Source: UBA5072 sp041737175 | GTDB lineage: Bacteria; Bacteroidota; Bacteroidia; Bacteroidales; UBA10428 | Reading direction: 5' to 3' | Assembly: GCA_041737175.1 (NCBI GenBank) | Contig: JBGSSF010000006.1 | Coordinates: 1 to 64,000, forward strand | DNA length: 64,000 bases | Shown here: piece by piece, positions 50,987 to 59,060 of the stretch | How positions within the stretch are numbered: the stretch's first letter is position 1 | Layout: each line of letters begins with the position of its first letter | The notes under the pieces: model-generated | Database searches by the model: none | Seen by the model: the letters and a program-made list of their open reading frames with translations, nothing else | What the model was told of the DNA's origin: nothing | Made by a program: the position numbers and the translations under genes

Positions 50987-51859
50987 ATGGAAGATCTCCA
51001 CAAAATAGTGTGGCTGGCATCCTACCCCAAATCGGGCAATACCTGGTTCAGGGCTTTTTTAACGGCTTTGCTCAACCCGGGCAGCTCCGACATTGATATC
51101 AACAACCTCCACCAGACCACCATTGCCAGCAGCCGGCAGCTGTTTGATGAAATGACCGGGGTGTCGTCCGCTGACCTGTCTCCGGAAGAAATTGACAGGT
51201 TACGCCCTTTGGTATATCGGCAAAATGCCCTGGAATCGGAAGAAATCCTATACCACAAGGTACATGATGCCTGGACCCTTCTTCCAAACGGTGAACCACT
51301 CTTTACCAACGATGTCACCAAAGCCGTGCTTTACTTTATCCGCAATCCGCTGGATGTGGCCGTTTCTTTTGCCAACCATCTGAATGCCGGTATGGATAAA
51401 ACCATCGCCATCATGAATAATCCCGGGTATGCCTTCTGCCACAGAACAGACCGGCTTTACAACCAGCTTCAGCAAAGACTCCTGACCTGGAGCGATCATG
51501 TGAAAAGCTGGGTGGATGTATCCGGACTGCCCCTGCTGGTGATCCGGTATGAGGACATGAAAAGCGATCCCCTGGAAACCTTCAGCCGGGCTGTCACTTT
51601 TATCGGATTGAATCATTGCCCCGCTGAAATCGAGGCCGCCCTGGACCGCGCCTCCTTTGCCCGGCTAAAACAACAGGAGGAAGAAAAGGGCTTTTCCGAG
51701 AAAAGCGCCGCCTCCCCGGGTTTTTTCCGCAAGGGCATCGTGGGGGACTGGAAGAATGTGCTTTCCAAGGAGCAGGTCAAAAGGATTGTTGAGGAGCATG
51801 GGGATATGATGAAACGATTCGGATATTTGACTGATTCAAATAAACCGCGTAGCGGTTGA
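50987..51859 (+). CDS. Sulfotransferase, lasso cluster
   Basis: A 290-residue PAPS-dependent sulfotransferase from MEDLHKIVWLASYPKSGNTW (ATG 50987; an earlier ATG at 50954 overlaps the kinase). The 5'-phosphosulfate loop YPKSGNTW, the 3'-phosphate motif RNPLDVAVSFANH, and FFRKGIVGDWKN near the C-terminus are all present, so it should be active. It transfers sulfate to a hydroxyl or amine. Position 1 bp after the kinase suggests the lasso peptide (Tyr, Ser, Thr) or an attached sugar as substrate. The last codons (NKPRSG) come from a palindromic repeat. Confidence 0.88.
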   Translation: MEDLHKIVWLASYPKSGNTWFRAFLTALLNPGSSDIDINNLHQTTIASSRQLFDEMTGVSSADLSPEEIDRLRPLVYRQNALESEEILYHKVHDAWTLLPNGEPLFTNDVTKAVLYFIRNPLDVAVSFANHLNAGMDKTIAIMNNPGYAFCHRTDRLYNQLQQRLLTWSDHVKSWVDVSGLPLLVIRYEDMKSDPLETFSRAVTFIGLNHCPAEIEAALDRASFARLKQQEEEKGFSEKSAASPGFFRKGIVGDWKNVLSKEQVKRIVEEHGDMMKRFGYLTDSNKPRSG

Positions 51860-52052
51860 ACATGAATAGCGCCGGGTAAAACCCGGTGTTAAGCAAGTGA
51901 ATGAAAATCTCACAACCACGGAGTGGTTGAATTTGAATAAATACACATCTCTTAATATATTCAACCACTCCGTGGTTGTGGAATATTACACCTCCTTATT
52001 ACACCGGGTTTCACCCGGCGTTATTCAAATTAAACCCCGTAACCGGGGTTTT
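51845..52052. repeat. Cluster of palindromes between sulfotransferase and PqqD genes
   Basis: In order: AACCGCGTAGCGGTT (51843), CGCCGGGTAAAACCCGGTG (about 51870), CAACCACGGAGTGGTTG (about 51912), a second inverted CAACCACTCCGTGGTTG (about 51960), CACCGGGTTTCACCCGGCG (about 52001) and AACCCCGTAACCGGGGTT (about 52034). The same palindromes are upstream of fumC at 9206-9307. The gap of 343 bp to the next gene holds only this and the -7 box at 52166. Confidence 0.85.
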
Positions 52053-52165
52053 AAGAAATATCAGCCCTCATTTTTAAAACAGCTTCTCATCACTTTTCAG
52101 TTGACTTCATTGTTGATATTTACTGCTAAATATTGAGAAAATTACATACATTTACATAACCTTAA

Positions 52166-52173
52166 TATCTTTG
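52166..52173 (+). promoter_or_regulatory. -7 box (TATCTTTG) of the pqqD-B2-precursor operon
   Basis: TATCTTTG matches TAnnTTTG, 29 bp before the ATG at 52203. No clear -33 element at the right distance. It is the only promoter-like element between the palindromes and the start, and the three following genes are spaced by 0-3 bp. Confidence 0.5.
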
Positions 52174-52202
52174 CAATAATTACAATACAGAAACTGAACC
52201 GG

Positions 52203-52502
52203 ATGGGGATCTTTGCAGATAAAAAGGAAATCACACCTGACACCATTTTACAGCGGAAGAGCGATCTGTTGTTCAACCAGATCGACGGCGAGGTGGTGAT
52301 GCTGAGCATAGAGAACTCCGAATATTATGGGATGGACAAGTTAGGCAGTCGGATTTGGGAATTGCTGGAACAGCCAGTAAGCTTTAAAGAGCTGGTGGGT
52401 ATACTTATGGAGGAATACGAGGTTTCGGAAAAGCAGTGCGCCGATGATACATTGGCTTTTTTGAAGAAATTGGAAGATAAGAAACTGGTGCTAATTGATT
52501 AG
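52203..52502 (+). CDS. PqqD-like RiPP recognition element (lasso B1 protein)
   Basis: A 99-residue protein of the PqqD fold. It has VVMLSIENSEYYGMDKLGSR (the beta hairpin that binds the leader as a fourth strand), then IWELLEQPVSFKELVGILME and a helix bundle with EYEVSEKQCADDTLAFLKKL. In lasso clusters with split B proteins, B1 binds the leader motif Y-x2-P-x-L and brings the peptide to B2 and C. B2 starts 3 bp after its stop. Confidence 0.9.
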   Translation: MGIFADKKEITPDTILQRKSDLLFNQIDGEVVMLSIENSEYYGMDKLGSRIWELLEQPVSFKELVGILMEEYEVSEKQCADDTLAFLKKLEDKKLVLID

Positions 52503-52505
52503 TCT

Positions 52506-52949
52506 GTGAAACTGTTTTATTACATAAGGAGGTTTTGGGAGATACCAAAAGGAGAAAAGAGAATATTCCTTTATGGTTTATTTATATGTAGTATTTTTTA
52601 TTTCATTACCAATACAATTCCATTAAAATTTTATTGGAATATATTATCCGAAAAAAAACATACAAAACAATATGAAGAAAAACATACTCTCCATTCTATC
52701 AAAATGTTAAAAAAGACTCTAAAACGAATTGTAAAAATATTTCCTTGGAAATTGTCTTGTCTGGTAAAAGGAATTACTTTTAAAATCTTGTCTAATTATT
52801 TAAAAATAGGCTGCTCATTGTCTTTTGATGCTGTTAAATTGGAAAACAGGAATCTTGTTGCACATTCCTTCATTAGTAGAAACAACAAAATCATTTATTT
52901 AAAAGTGGATCTCTTTAAAGATCCACAAGGACTTTTAAATATTATATAA
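52506..52949 (+). CDS. Lasso leader peptidase (B2, transglutaminase-like)
   Basis: A 147-residue protein, GTG start. The N-terminal third has a hydrophobic stretch (IFLYGLFICSIFYFITN), as in other B2 proteins. The catalytic part has Cys85 in IFPWKLSCLVKGITFKILSN and His120 in NLVAHSFIS, then a final Asp-containing strand (YLKVDLF); these match the Cys-His-Asp triad of B2 lasso proteases. It cuts the leader after the residue following the conserved Thr. The gene is strongly A+T-rich, like its two neighbours. The precursor ATG lies directly after its TAA. Confidence 0.8.
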   Translation: MKLFYYIRRFWEIPKGEKRIFLYGLFICSIFYFITNTIPLKFYWNILSEKKHTKQYEEKHTLHSIKMLKKTLKRIVKIFPWKLSCLVKGITFKILSNYLKIGCSLSFDAVKLENRNLVAHSFISRNNKIIYLKVDLFKDPQGLLNII

Positions 52950-53105
52950 ATGGATGAGAATAAAAATAATATTGAATCGATAAAAAGAAAAGACTGGAAT
53001 CCTCCAGAGTTATTTCAGTTAGATTTCAAGAAAACATTGGGTGGTGATACTCCAGCAAATTATGAGGATGCCTATAATAATAATCCAACATCAGGGAATA
53101 ATTAG
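52950..53105 (+). CDS. Putative lasso peptide precursor (51 residues)
   Basis: The ORF begins at the base after the B2 stop. The leader (1-30) has W16-N-P-P19-E-L21, matching the Y-x2-P-x-L leader motif (Trp for Tyr), and ends Lys-Lys-Thr29-Leu30, with Thr at the penultimate position. The core would start Gly31-Gly-Asp-Thr-Pro-Ala-Asn-Tyr-Glu39, giving a nine-residue Gly1-Glu9 ring, then a 12-residue Asn-rich tail (Asp40 to Asn51) with Tyr42, Thr47 and Ser48. An eight-residue ring from Gly32 is a weaker option because Thr would then be at -3. Too short for usual gene finders. No RNA or peptide evidence. Confidence 0.78.
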   Translation: MDENKNNIESIKRKDWNPPELFQLDFKKTLGGDTPANYEDAYNNNPTSGNN

Positions 53106-53135
53106 AAATAATACTTAGCCTTTATCTATTTTATT

Positions 53136-56100
53136 ATGAATAGAATAACATTAACTTCTTTCTTGATTATATACATCTCCATTTTTGGAGTGAATGCTCA
53201 GAACTGGATACTTTCGACTGCAATAAAAGGCTCAAACATAGAACCCAAATATTCTGTCGTCGATAATGCAAATAATATTTTTATCTATTCGACTTTCACT
53301 GATACTGTGTATACCTTCGATAATTTGAAATCTTATGGGGTCAGAGACATGATTCTCAAGAAAGTTAATGCGCAGGGAGAAATTTTATGGTACAAGCATA
53401 TCGGAAGTACTAAAAATGACAATGCTGGTGGAATAACTATTGACGGAGACAATAATATTTATATCCTGGGTAATTATTTTGGCACATGTCATTTTACACC
53501 CACCGACTCAATAAAGAATACTGGTAACGGTGATGTATTTTTGGCAAAATACAATACTGATGGTGGTTTTCAATGGGCTAAAAGAATTTGTTCTGCAACC
53601 ACCAATCAAGGGTCCACCGATATGAAATTTGATGGGACTAACAAATTGATCACAACTGGTTTCTACACTGACTCCTTGATTGTCGGTATTAATCCTTCAA
53701 ATTCTGATACCCTGCTTGGCAATGGCTATACATCCAATTTTATTGCAGTTTTTGATGTTGAAGGGAACTTACAGTGGTCCAAACGTATTTTGGGAACCTA
53801 TAACTTGTCAAGGATCATTAAAACTGATATTAGTCAGAATGGTTATTACTTTGGCGGCTATTTTCAAGGCAATATGTTATTTGATGTTGGCACAATAACG
53901 AGTTATTCACCAGCTGCTTATGATGTTTTTATTTATAAAACTGACTTTAACGGTAATGGAGACTGGTTAAGGAGAATACGGGGTCAAAATACGGAAAATT
54001 TTAGAACACTAAAGACAGATGAATTTGATAATGTTTATGTTTTAGGAAATTTCGGTAGTCCAGCCCTCTATGTCGATTCTACTGAAACAATTACAAAAAC
54101 TTACACTGGTAATTCCGGAGGTTTTGACACTTTTATCAGCAAGTACAACCGTAGCGGCATACTCCAGTGGTTTCTTCGAAAAGGTAGCACATCGAAAGAC
54201 ATATACAACGATTTTGTTATTCGAAACAATGTCATCTTTGCCACAGGATTCTTCACAAACCAGATCATATTTAATAATGATACTTTAAAAACAAGCAGCT
54301 CCACAAACTCAGACGCCTTTGTTGCAGCCTTCAATGAGATAGGCGATCCCATTTCTGGTGTAAGTATTATTGGTACTGGTAATTATGAGGATGCTGGCAC
54401 CGTCGTCAACATGGACGCCTCTTCCCGTGCCTATGTCTCCGGCTATTACCGGTCACAGCAAATCCAAATCGGAAACCAAACCTATACCAGCAACAACATC
54501 AACAAGAGCGACCTTTTCTTCGCCATTTACCAGCAGCCGTTACAGGCGGTAATTACCGATGAACGGAATATTTCCTGCAACGGACTGAGTGACGGGATGC
54601 TCACGGTTACACCGTATTTCGGCAGGCCGCCCTATACCTATTCGTGGAGCCACAACCCCTCGCTGAACAACCCGGTGGCCGATAATCTGCCGGTAGGGAC
54701 CTATACGGTTACCGTTACGGACGCCAACAATGTGCAGGCCTTTAAAACCGAATCTGTTACCCAGCCCCAGCCACTCGCGATTGCTGAAATAATCTCCCCG
54801 GTAAGCTGTTACAACGGGGAAAATGGCGCCATTGACATTACGGTTACCGGCGGCACCAAAACCACTGATTACAGCTATTTCTGGACCTCGCTCAACGGCT
54901 CGGGCATTGTGCCGCTTGACCAGGATCAGACCGGCCTCACCGACGGAACGTACACTATTTTTGTGCATGATGACAACAACTGTGAGGTTACCAAAGATAT
55001 AGTCGTTACCCAGCCGGCCACATTCGGCAATGCGGGAACCGTGGTCACCCCCATTACAATACCTCCGGGCAACAACGGTTCCATCGATTTATCGATCACC
55101 GGCGGCAACGCTCCCTACACCTTTGCATGGACAGGTCCATTGGGTTCAGGCTATACAGCCTCCACGGAAGATATTGCCGTTCTGGGCGCAGCCGGACTGT
55201 ATACCCTCACCCTCACCGACAGCAAGAGCTGTACAACGGATACCTCCTTCGCCGTTAATGACAACATCACCATGTTTGCCCAGGTCACGGCCAAGACCGA
55301 TGTACTTTGCCATGGTGCCAATGACGGCAGCGCAACCGTTACCGTGTACAACGGAACAGCGCCTTATTCCTACCAGTGGAGCGACGGAGTTACAATCGGC
55401 ATAGCTACCCGTACCAATATGGCTCCCGGCAATTATAACGTGCTGGTAACCGACGGCGCCATGAAAACCTCCCAGGCTTCTGTGAAAATCAACACACCTC
55501 CTTCGGCCCTGAACCTGGTGCTGGCTGAGCAGGATCTGCGCTGTTACCAGGACAACTCGGGAGTTGTGAATCTCACTGCCACAGGCGGTATGCTGCCCTA
55601 CAGCTTTTCATGGAGTAACGGTTATACCGGCGAGGACCTGGTGAACGTAGCCAAAGGCACTTATACCATCACACTCACCGATGGCAACAATTGCACGGCG
55701 CAGGCAACCGCTGAACTGGACGAACCCGGTGCCATAGGCCTGGATATTACCGTGACCGGTTCCATACTGTGTTACGGTGAACAGGGTATCTCGGCAACGG
55801 CCAACACAACAGGCGGCGTGGGATCCTTCAGCTACCTGTGGGATGATCCGGGTACACAGACTACCAAAACCGCCTTTCAACTTGCCGCCGGTACCTATCA
55901 CGTCACCGTGACCGATGAAAGCGGCTGCACCAAAACTTCATCCACTACCCTGCTCGAACCGGAACCGATTGCTATTGAGGCAGTACTTACCGAACCTTCG
56001 TGTCCCGGACTGTCTGATGGCGTCATTGCTCCAACCGTCACCGGAGGAACGCCGGGCTTCGACTACAGCTGGTCCAACGGCATTTACGAACGGATAAACA

Positions 56101-56699
56101 CCGATTTGGCAGCCGATACCTTTACACTGACAGTCACTGATGACAACAATTGTACCCTGGTACAGGATTTCATCCTTACCGATCCCGACACGGTAAAAAT
56201 CACAGCCGTCAGTCTCGACGATCTGACCTGCTCGGGCCAGCCGGATGGATCGATTACCGTCACTGCCACAGGCGGAACCGGAACCTTTGAATACTCGGTT
56301 GACGGGGGAGACGATTTCATTGCAACTGCCACCATTGATGGTCTGGCGCAAGGGGATTACATCGTGCAGGTCAGGGATGGCAACGGCTGTGTATCGGAAA
56401 ATTACCCGGTGGAACTTGTGAAATCCGAGACCTGCGGAATGGTATTCTTTGATGCGTTCAGTCCGAATGCCGACGGCAAGAATGATGTATGGCACATCGG
56501 GAACGTGGAAAGCTTCCCCGGTTGCTCGGTGAAGATCTTCAACATCTGGGGCATTGCGGTATTCAGCTCGGATGGATACGGAGAACCCTGGGACGGGAAA
56601 CACGAGGGCAACGATTTGCCTTCGGGAACCTATTATTACGTGATTGATCCGGGCGATGGTTCCGGGAACCTTACCGGCGCTGTAAGCATTGTTTACTAA
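53136..56699 (+). CDS. SprB-repeat T9SS (type B) secreted protein
   Basis: A 1187-residue secreted protein. Signal peptide (MNRITLTSFLIIYISIFGVN), then SBBP-like beta-propeller repeats (about 25-460; e.g. GITIDGDNNIYILGNYFGT). About seven SprB repeats follow (about 470-1090), each with (I/L)xCxGxxDGxIxVTxxGGxxPYxYxW and NLxxGTYTVTVTD. It ends in a gliding-motility-associated type B sorting domain (about 1100-1187: FFDAFSPNADGKNDVWHIGN, VKIFNIWGIAVFSS). The G+C content shifts near 54.38 kb between propeller and SprB parts. The PorP/SprF gene 6 bp downstream is the usual partner of type B cargo. Confidence 0.92.
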   Translation: MNRITLTSFLIIYISIFGVNAQNWILSTAIKGSNIEPKYSVVDNANNIFIYSTFTDTVYTFDNLKSYGVRDMILKKVNAQGEILWYKHIGSTKNDNAGGITIDGDNNIYILGNYFGTCHFTPTDSIKNTGNGDVFLAKYNTDGGFQWAKRICSATTNQGSTDMKFDGTNKLITTGFYTDSLIVGINPSNSDTLLGNGYTSNFIAVFDVEGNLQWSKRILGTYNLSRIIKTDISQNGYYFGGYFQGNMLFDVGTITSYSPAAYDVFIYKTDFNGNGDWLRRIRGQNTENFRTLKTDEFDNVYVLGNFGSPALYVDSTETITKTYTGNSGGFDTFISKYNRSGILQWFLRKGSTSKDIYNDFVIRNNVIFATGFFTNQIIFNNDTLKTSSSTNSDAFVAAFNEIGDPISGVSIIGTGNYEDAGTVVNMDASSRAYVSGYYRSQQIQIGNQTYTSNNINKSDLFFAIYQQPLQAVITDERNISCNGLSDGMLTVTPYFGRPPYTYSWSHNPSLNNPVADNLPVGTYTVTVTDANNVQAFKTESVTQPQPLAIAEIISPVSCYNGENGAIDITVTGGTKTTDYSYFWTSLNGSGIVPLDQDQTGLTDGTYTIFVHDDNNCEVTKDIVVTQPATFGNAGTVVTPITIPPGNNGSIDLSITGGNAPYTFAWTGPLGSGYTASTEDIAVLGAAGLYTLTLTDSKSCTTDTSFAVNDNITMFAQVTAKTDVLCHGANDGSATVTVYNGTAPYSYQWSDGVTIGIATRTNMAPGNYNVLVTDGAMKTSQASVKINTPPSALNLVLAEQDLRCYQDNSGVVNLTATGGMLPYSFSWSNGYTGEDLVNVAKGTYTITLTDGNNCTAQATAELDEPGAIGLDITVTGSILCYGEQGISATANTTGGVGSFSYLWDDPGTQTTKTAFQLAAGTYHVTVTDESGCTKTSSTTLLEPEPIAIEAVLTEPSCPGLSDGVIAPTVTGGTPGFDYSWSNGIYERINTDLAADTFTLTVTDDNNCTLVQDFILTDPDTVKITAVSLDDLTCSGQPDGSITVTATGGTGTFEYSVDGGDDFIATATIDGLAQGDYIVQVRDGNGCVSENYPVELVKSETCGMVFFDAFSPNADGKNDVWHIGNVESFPGCSVKIFNIWGIAVFSSDGYGEPWDGKHEGNDLPSGTYYYVIDPGDGSGNLTGAVSIVY

Positions 56700-56705
56700 C
56701 CTGTC

Positions 56706-57629
56706 ATGAAGCTGACTATGAAGACCTATAAAATACTGCCATTCGTTGTCGCCTTAATCGGGTTGACAGGATTCATGATACAGACATCCAGTGCCCAGCA
56801 GATCCCCAATTTCAGCATGTACAACATGAACCATTACCTGTTGAATCCTGCTGCCACGGGTACAACCGACCGCCTGCCGGTGTCGCTGTCCTACCGCAAG
56901 ATGTGGGCGGGATTCGATAATTCCCCTTCCGTTCAGTACCTCTCAGCGGATATGCTGGTGGCCAAGAGCATGGGCGTGGGAGCCAGGTTGTTCAACTTCC
57001 AGGCAGGCCCGTTGCGCAAAACTGGACTTGAAGGTTCCTACAGTTATCATTTATCCCTGGGATCCGGCGATACAAAGCTCTCCTTCGGACTATCCCTGCT
57101 GCTCTACCAGTTCTTCCTGGATAAAGCCAGCCTGGTTGTGGAGGATATTGATGATGAGGTATTCATGGGCAAGGAACAGATGTTCGTTCCCGACGCCGGA
57201 TTCGGAACCTATCTCTATGGCAGTAATTATTATGTAGGCATATCTGTACCCCAGCTTTTTCAGCGAAACATCGATCTGAAATCCGATATCATCCTCCAGC
57301 AGAAACAGGTAAGACATTACTACCTCCATGGCGGATACATTTTTGAAGCCGGTTCCGATTTCAAGATCGAACCTTCGGTATTGCTGAAATTTATCGAAGC
57401 GGGCATATTCCAGGCTGACATCAATGCGCTGGTCACCTACAAGGACATGATTAACTTTGGTGTATCCTACAGGACAGCAGATGCAATATGTTTTCAGTTG
57501 GGTTATAAAAATCCCGACCTGTTTATCGGTTATGCCTACGACCTTCCGCTTTCAGGTATGGCGGGGAATACCTGGGGATCACATGAGATCCTGTTCACTT
57601 ATACATTTAATAATTTCATTGTGAAATAA
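56706..57629 (+). CDS. PorP/SprF-family T9SS membrane protein
   Basis: A 307-residue outer-membrane beta-barrel protein. A signal peptide (about 1-30, ending SSAQ) precedes the PorP signature YNMNHYLLNPAATGTTDRLP and VSLSYRKMWAGFDNSPSVQY. The rest is alternating amphipathic strands with GYKNPDLFIGYAYDLPLSGM and the final GSHEILFTYTFN. SprF-type proteins tether type B cargo to the cell surface or aid its secretion. It lies 6 bp after the SprB-like gene. Two Met codons (1 and 5) are possible starts. Confidence 0.92.
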   Translation: MKLTMKTYKILPFVVALIGLTGFMIQTSSAQQIPNFSMYNMNHYLLNPAATGTTDRLPVSLSYRKMWAGFDNSPSVQYLSADMLVAKSMGVGARLFNFQAGPLRKTGLEGSYSYHLSLGSGDTKLSFGLSLLLYQFFLDKASLVVEDIDDEVFMGKEQMFVPDAGFGTYLYGSNYYVGISVPQLFQRNIDLKSDIILQQKQVRHYYLHGGYIFEAGSDFKIEPSVLLKFIEAGIFQADINALVTYKDMINFGVSYRTADAICFQLGYKNPDLFIGYAYDLPLSGMAGNTWGSHEILFTYTFNNFIVK

Positions 57630-57630
57630 T

Positions 57631-57656
57631 AGAGACGCAAAATTTTGCGTCTCTAC
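57631..57656. repeat. Palindrome, GTAGAGACGC family
   Basis: TAGAGACGCA-AAATTT-TGCGTCTCTA, perfect, 2 bp after the PorP/SprF stop, so probably acts as its terminator hairpin. Confidence 0.88.
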
Positions 57657-57698
57657 GGCTTCTTCACTTCATCACTTCATTTCTTCATCACATTTTAC

Positions 57699-57706
57699 TA
57701 TGTTTG
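57699..57706 (+). promoter_or_regulatory. -7 box (TATGTTTG) of purD
   Basis: TATGTTTG matches TAnnTTTG, 17 bp before the purD ATG at 57724. The sequence upstream is CTTCATCA-type low complexity and has no clear -33 TTTG. Confidence 0.5.
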
Positions 57707-57723
57707 TGCCAAATTAAAACCGC

Positions 57724-58995
57724 ATGAACATACTACTGCTCGGTTCCGGAGGTCGTGAACATGCTCTGGCCTGGAAAATCAGTCAGAGTCCGAAACTGAC
57801 AAAACTTTACATAGCCCCCGGCAATGCCGGTACTTCGCTCCATGGCACCAACGTCAGCCTGCCTGCCGATGACTTTGACCGGATCGGGGAATTCGTGATC
57901 CGTGAAAAAATCGACATGGTAGTTGTCGGGCCTGAAGATCCCCTTGTCAGGGGAATCGCGGATTACTTTGTCCAGGATCCCGTATTGATGAATATTCCGG
58001 TTATCGGGCCTTCTAAAAAAGCCGCCATGCTCGAAGGGAGCAAGGAGTTTGCCAAAGGCTTCATGATACGGCATCATATTCCCACAGCCCGGTACAAGTC
58101 CGTTACCTTTCCCCGGATCACCGAGGGCATCCGGTTTCTCGACACGCTCAAGCCTCCTTACGTGCTGAAGGCCGACGGTCTGGCTGCCGGCAAGGGTGTT
58201 CTGATCATCGACAACCTGTTTGATGCCCGGGACGAGCTGCACCAGATACTCAGCGGTAAATTCGGAGATGCCGGGAAAACCGCAGTGATCGAGGAATTTC
58301 TCAGCGGCATCGAACTCTCCGTTTTTGTCATCACCGACGGGAAAACCTACAAGCTCCTGCCGGAAGCCAAGGATTACAAGCGGATCGGGGAAGGAGACAC
58401 AGGTCCCAATACCGGAGGCATGGGTGCCGTATCACCGGTTCCTTTTGCCGATAGCCACTTTATGAAAAAGGTGGAAGACCGGATTATCGTGCCGACCATC
58501 AAGGGTTTGCAGGATGAAGGGATCGAATACAAAGGCTTCATTTTCTTTGGCCTGATCAACTGTCATGGTGAGCCTTATGTTATCGAATACAACGCCCGCC
58601 TGGGGGATCCCGAAAGTGAAGTGGTCCTGCCACGGCTCCGGACCGACCTGGTTGATCTGCTTGAAGGCGTTGCTTCGGGTACCCTGGCCGGCAAAACAGT
58701 TGCGATCGATGACCGGTTTGTAACCACAGTCATGCTGGCTTCAGGAGGCTATCCCGGTTCCTATGAAAAGGGCAAGGAAATAACGGGACTTGACCGCGTA
58801 AGTGGCAGCGTGGTATTTCATGCCGGCACAAAACAGGATGTTGACCGGTTGGTCACCAACGGCGGGCGGGTAATAGCAGTCAGCTCTTACGGCAATACCA
58901 TGCAGGAAGCCCTGGCGACATCGTATAAGAATGCGGCTGTCATTGATTTTGAAAATAAATATTACCGGCCCGATATCGGCTTCGACTTGAAATGA
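57724..58995 (+). CDS. purD: Phosphoribosylamine-glycine ligase
   Basis: A 423-residue ATP-grasp ligase that joins glycine to phosphoribosylamine, step two of purine synthesis. Motifs: the start MNILLLGSGGREHALAWKIS, VVGPEDPLVRGIADYF, GPSKKAAMLEGSKEFAK, LKADGLAAGKGVLI (ATP), GPNTGGMGAVSPVPF, and EYNARLGDPESEVVLPRL (metal). Length is normal. No other pur genes nearby. It appears to have its own promoter. Confidence 0.98.
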   Translation: MNILLLGSGGREHALAWKISQSPKLTKLYIAPGNAGTSLHGTNVSLPADDFDRIGEFVIREKIDMVVVGPEDPLVRGIADYFVQDPVLMNIPVIGPSKKAAMLEGSKEFAKGFMIRHHIPTARYKSVTFPRITEGIRFLDTLKPPYVLKADGLAAGKGVLIIDNLFDARDELHQILSGKFGDAGKTAVIEEFLSGIELSVFVITDGKTYKLLPEAKDYKRIGEGDTGPNTGGMGAVSPVPFADSHFMKKVEDRIIVPTIKGLQDEGIEYKGFIFFGLINCHGEPYVIEYNARLGDPESEVVLPRLRTDLVDLLEGVASGTLAGKTVAIDDRFVTTVMLASGGYPGSYEKGKEITGLDRVSGSVVFHAGTKQDVDRLVTNGGRVIAVSSYGNTMQEALATSYKNAAVIDFENKYYRPDIGFDLK

Positions 58996-59060
58996 TATTC
59001 AATTTCACTATCTTTAATGGACTGACGATGCTGTTCTCCACAAACCTGATGTCTATAATC

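Noticed and set aside
53680..54288. Short plus-strand frames inside the SprB-like gene
   Set aside because: They overlap a gene with clear repeats and signals and show no independent features.
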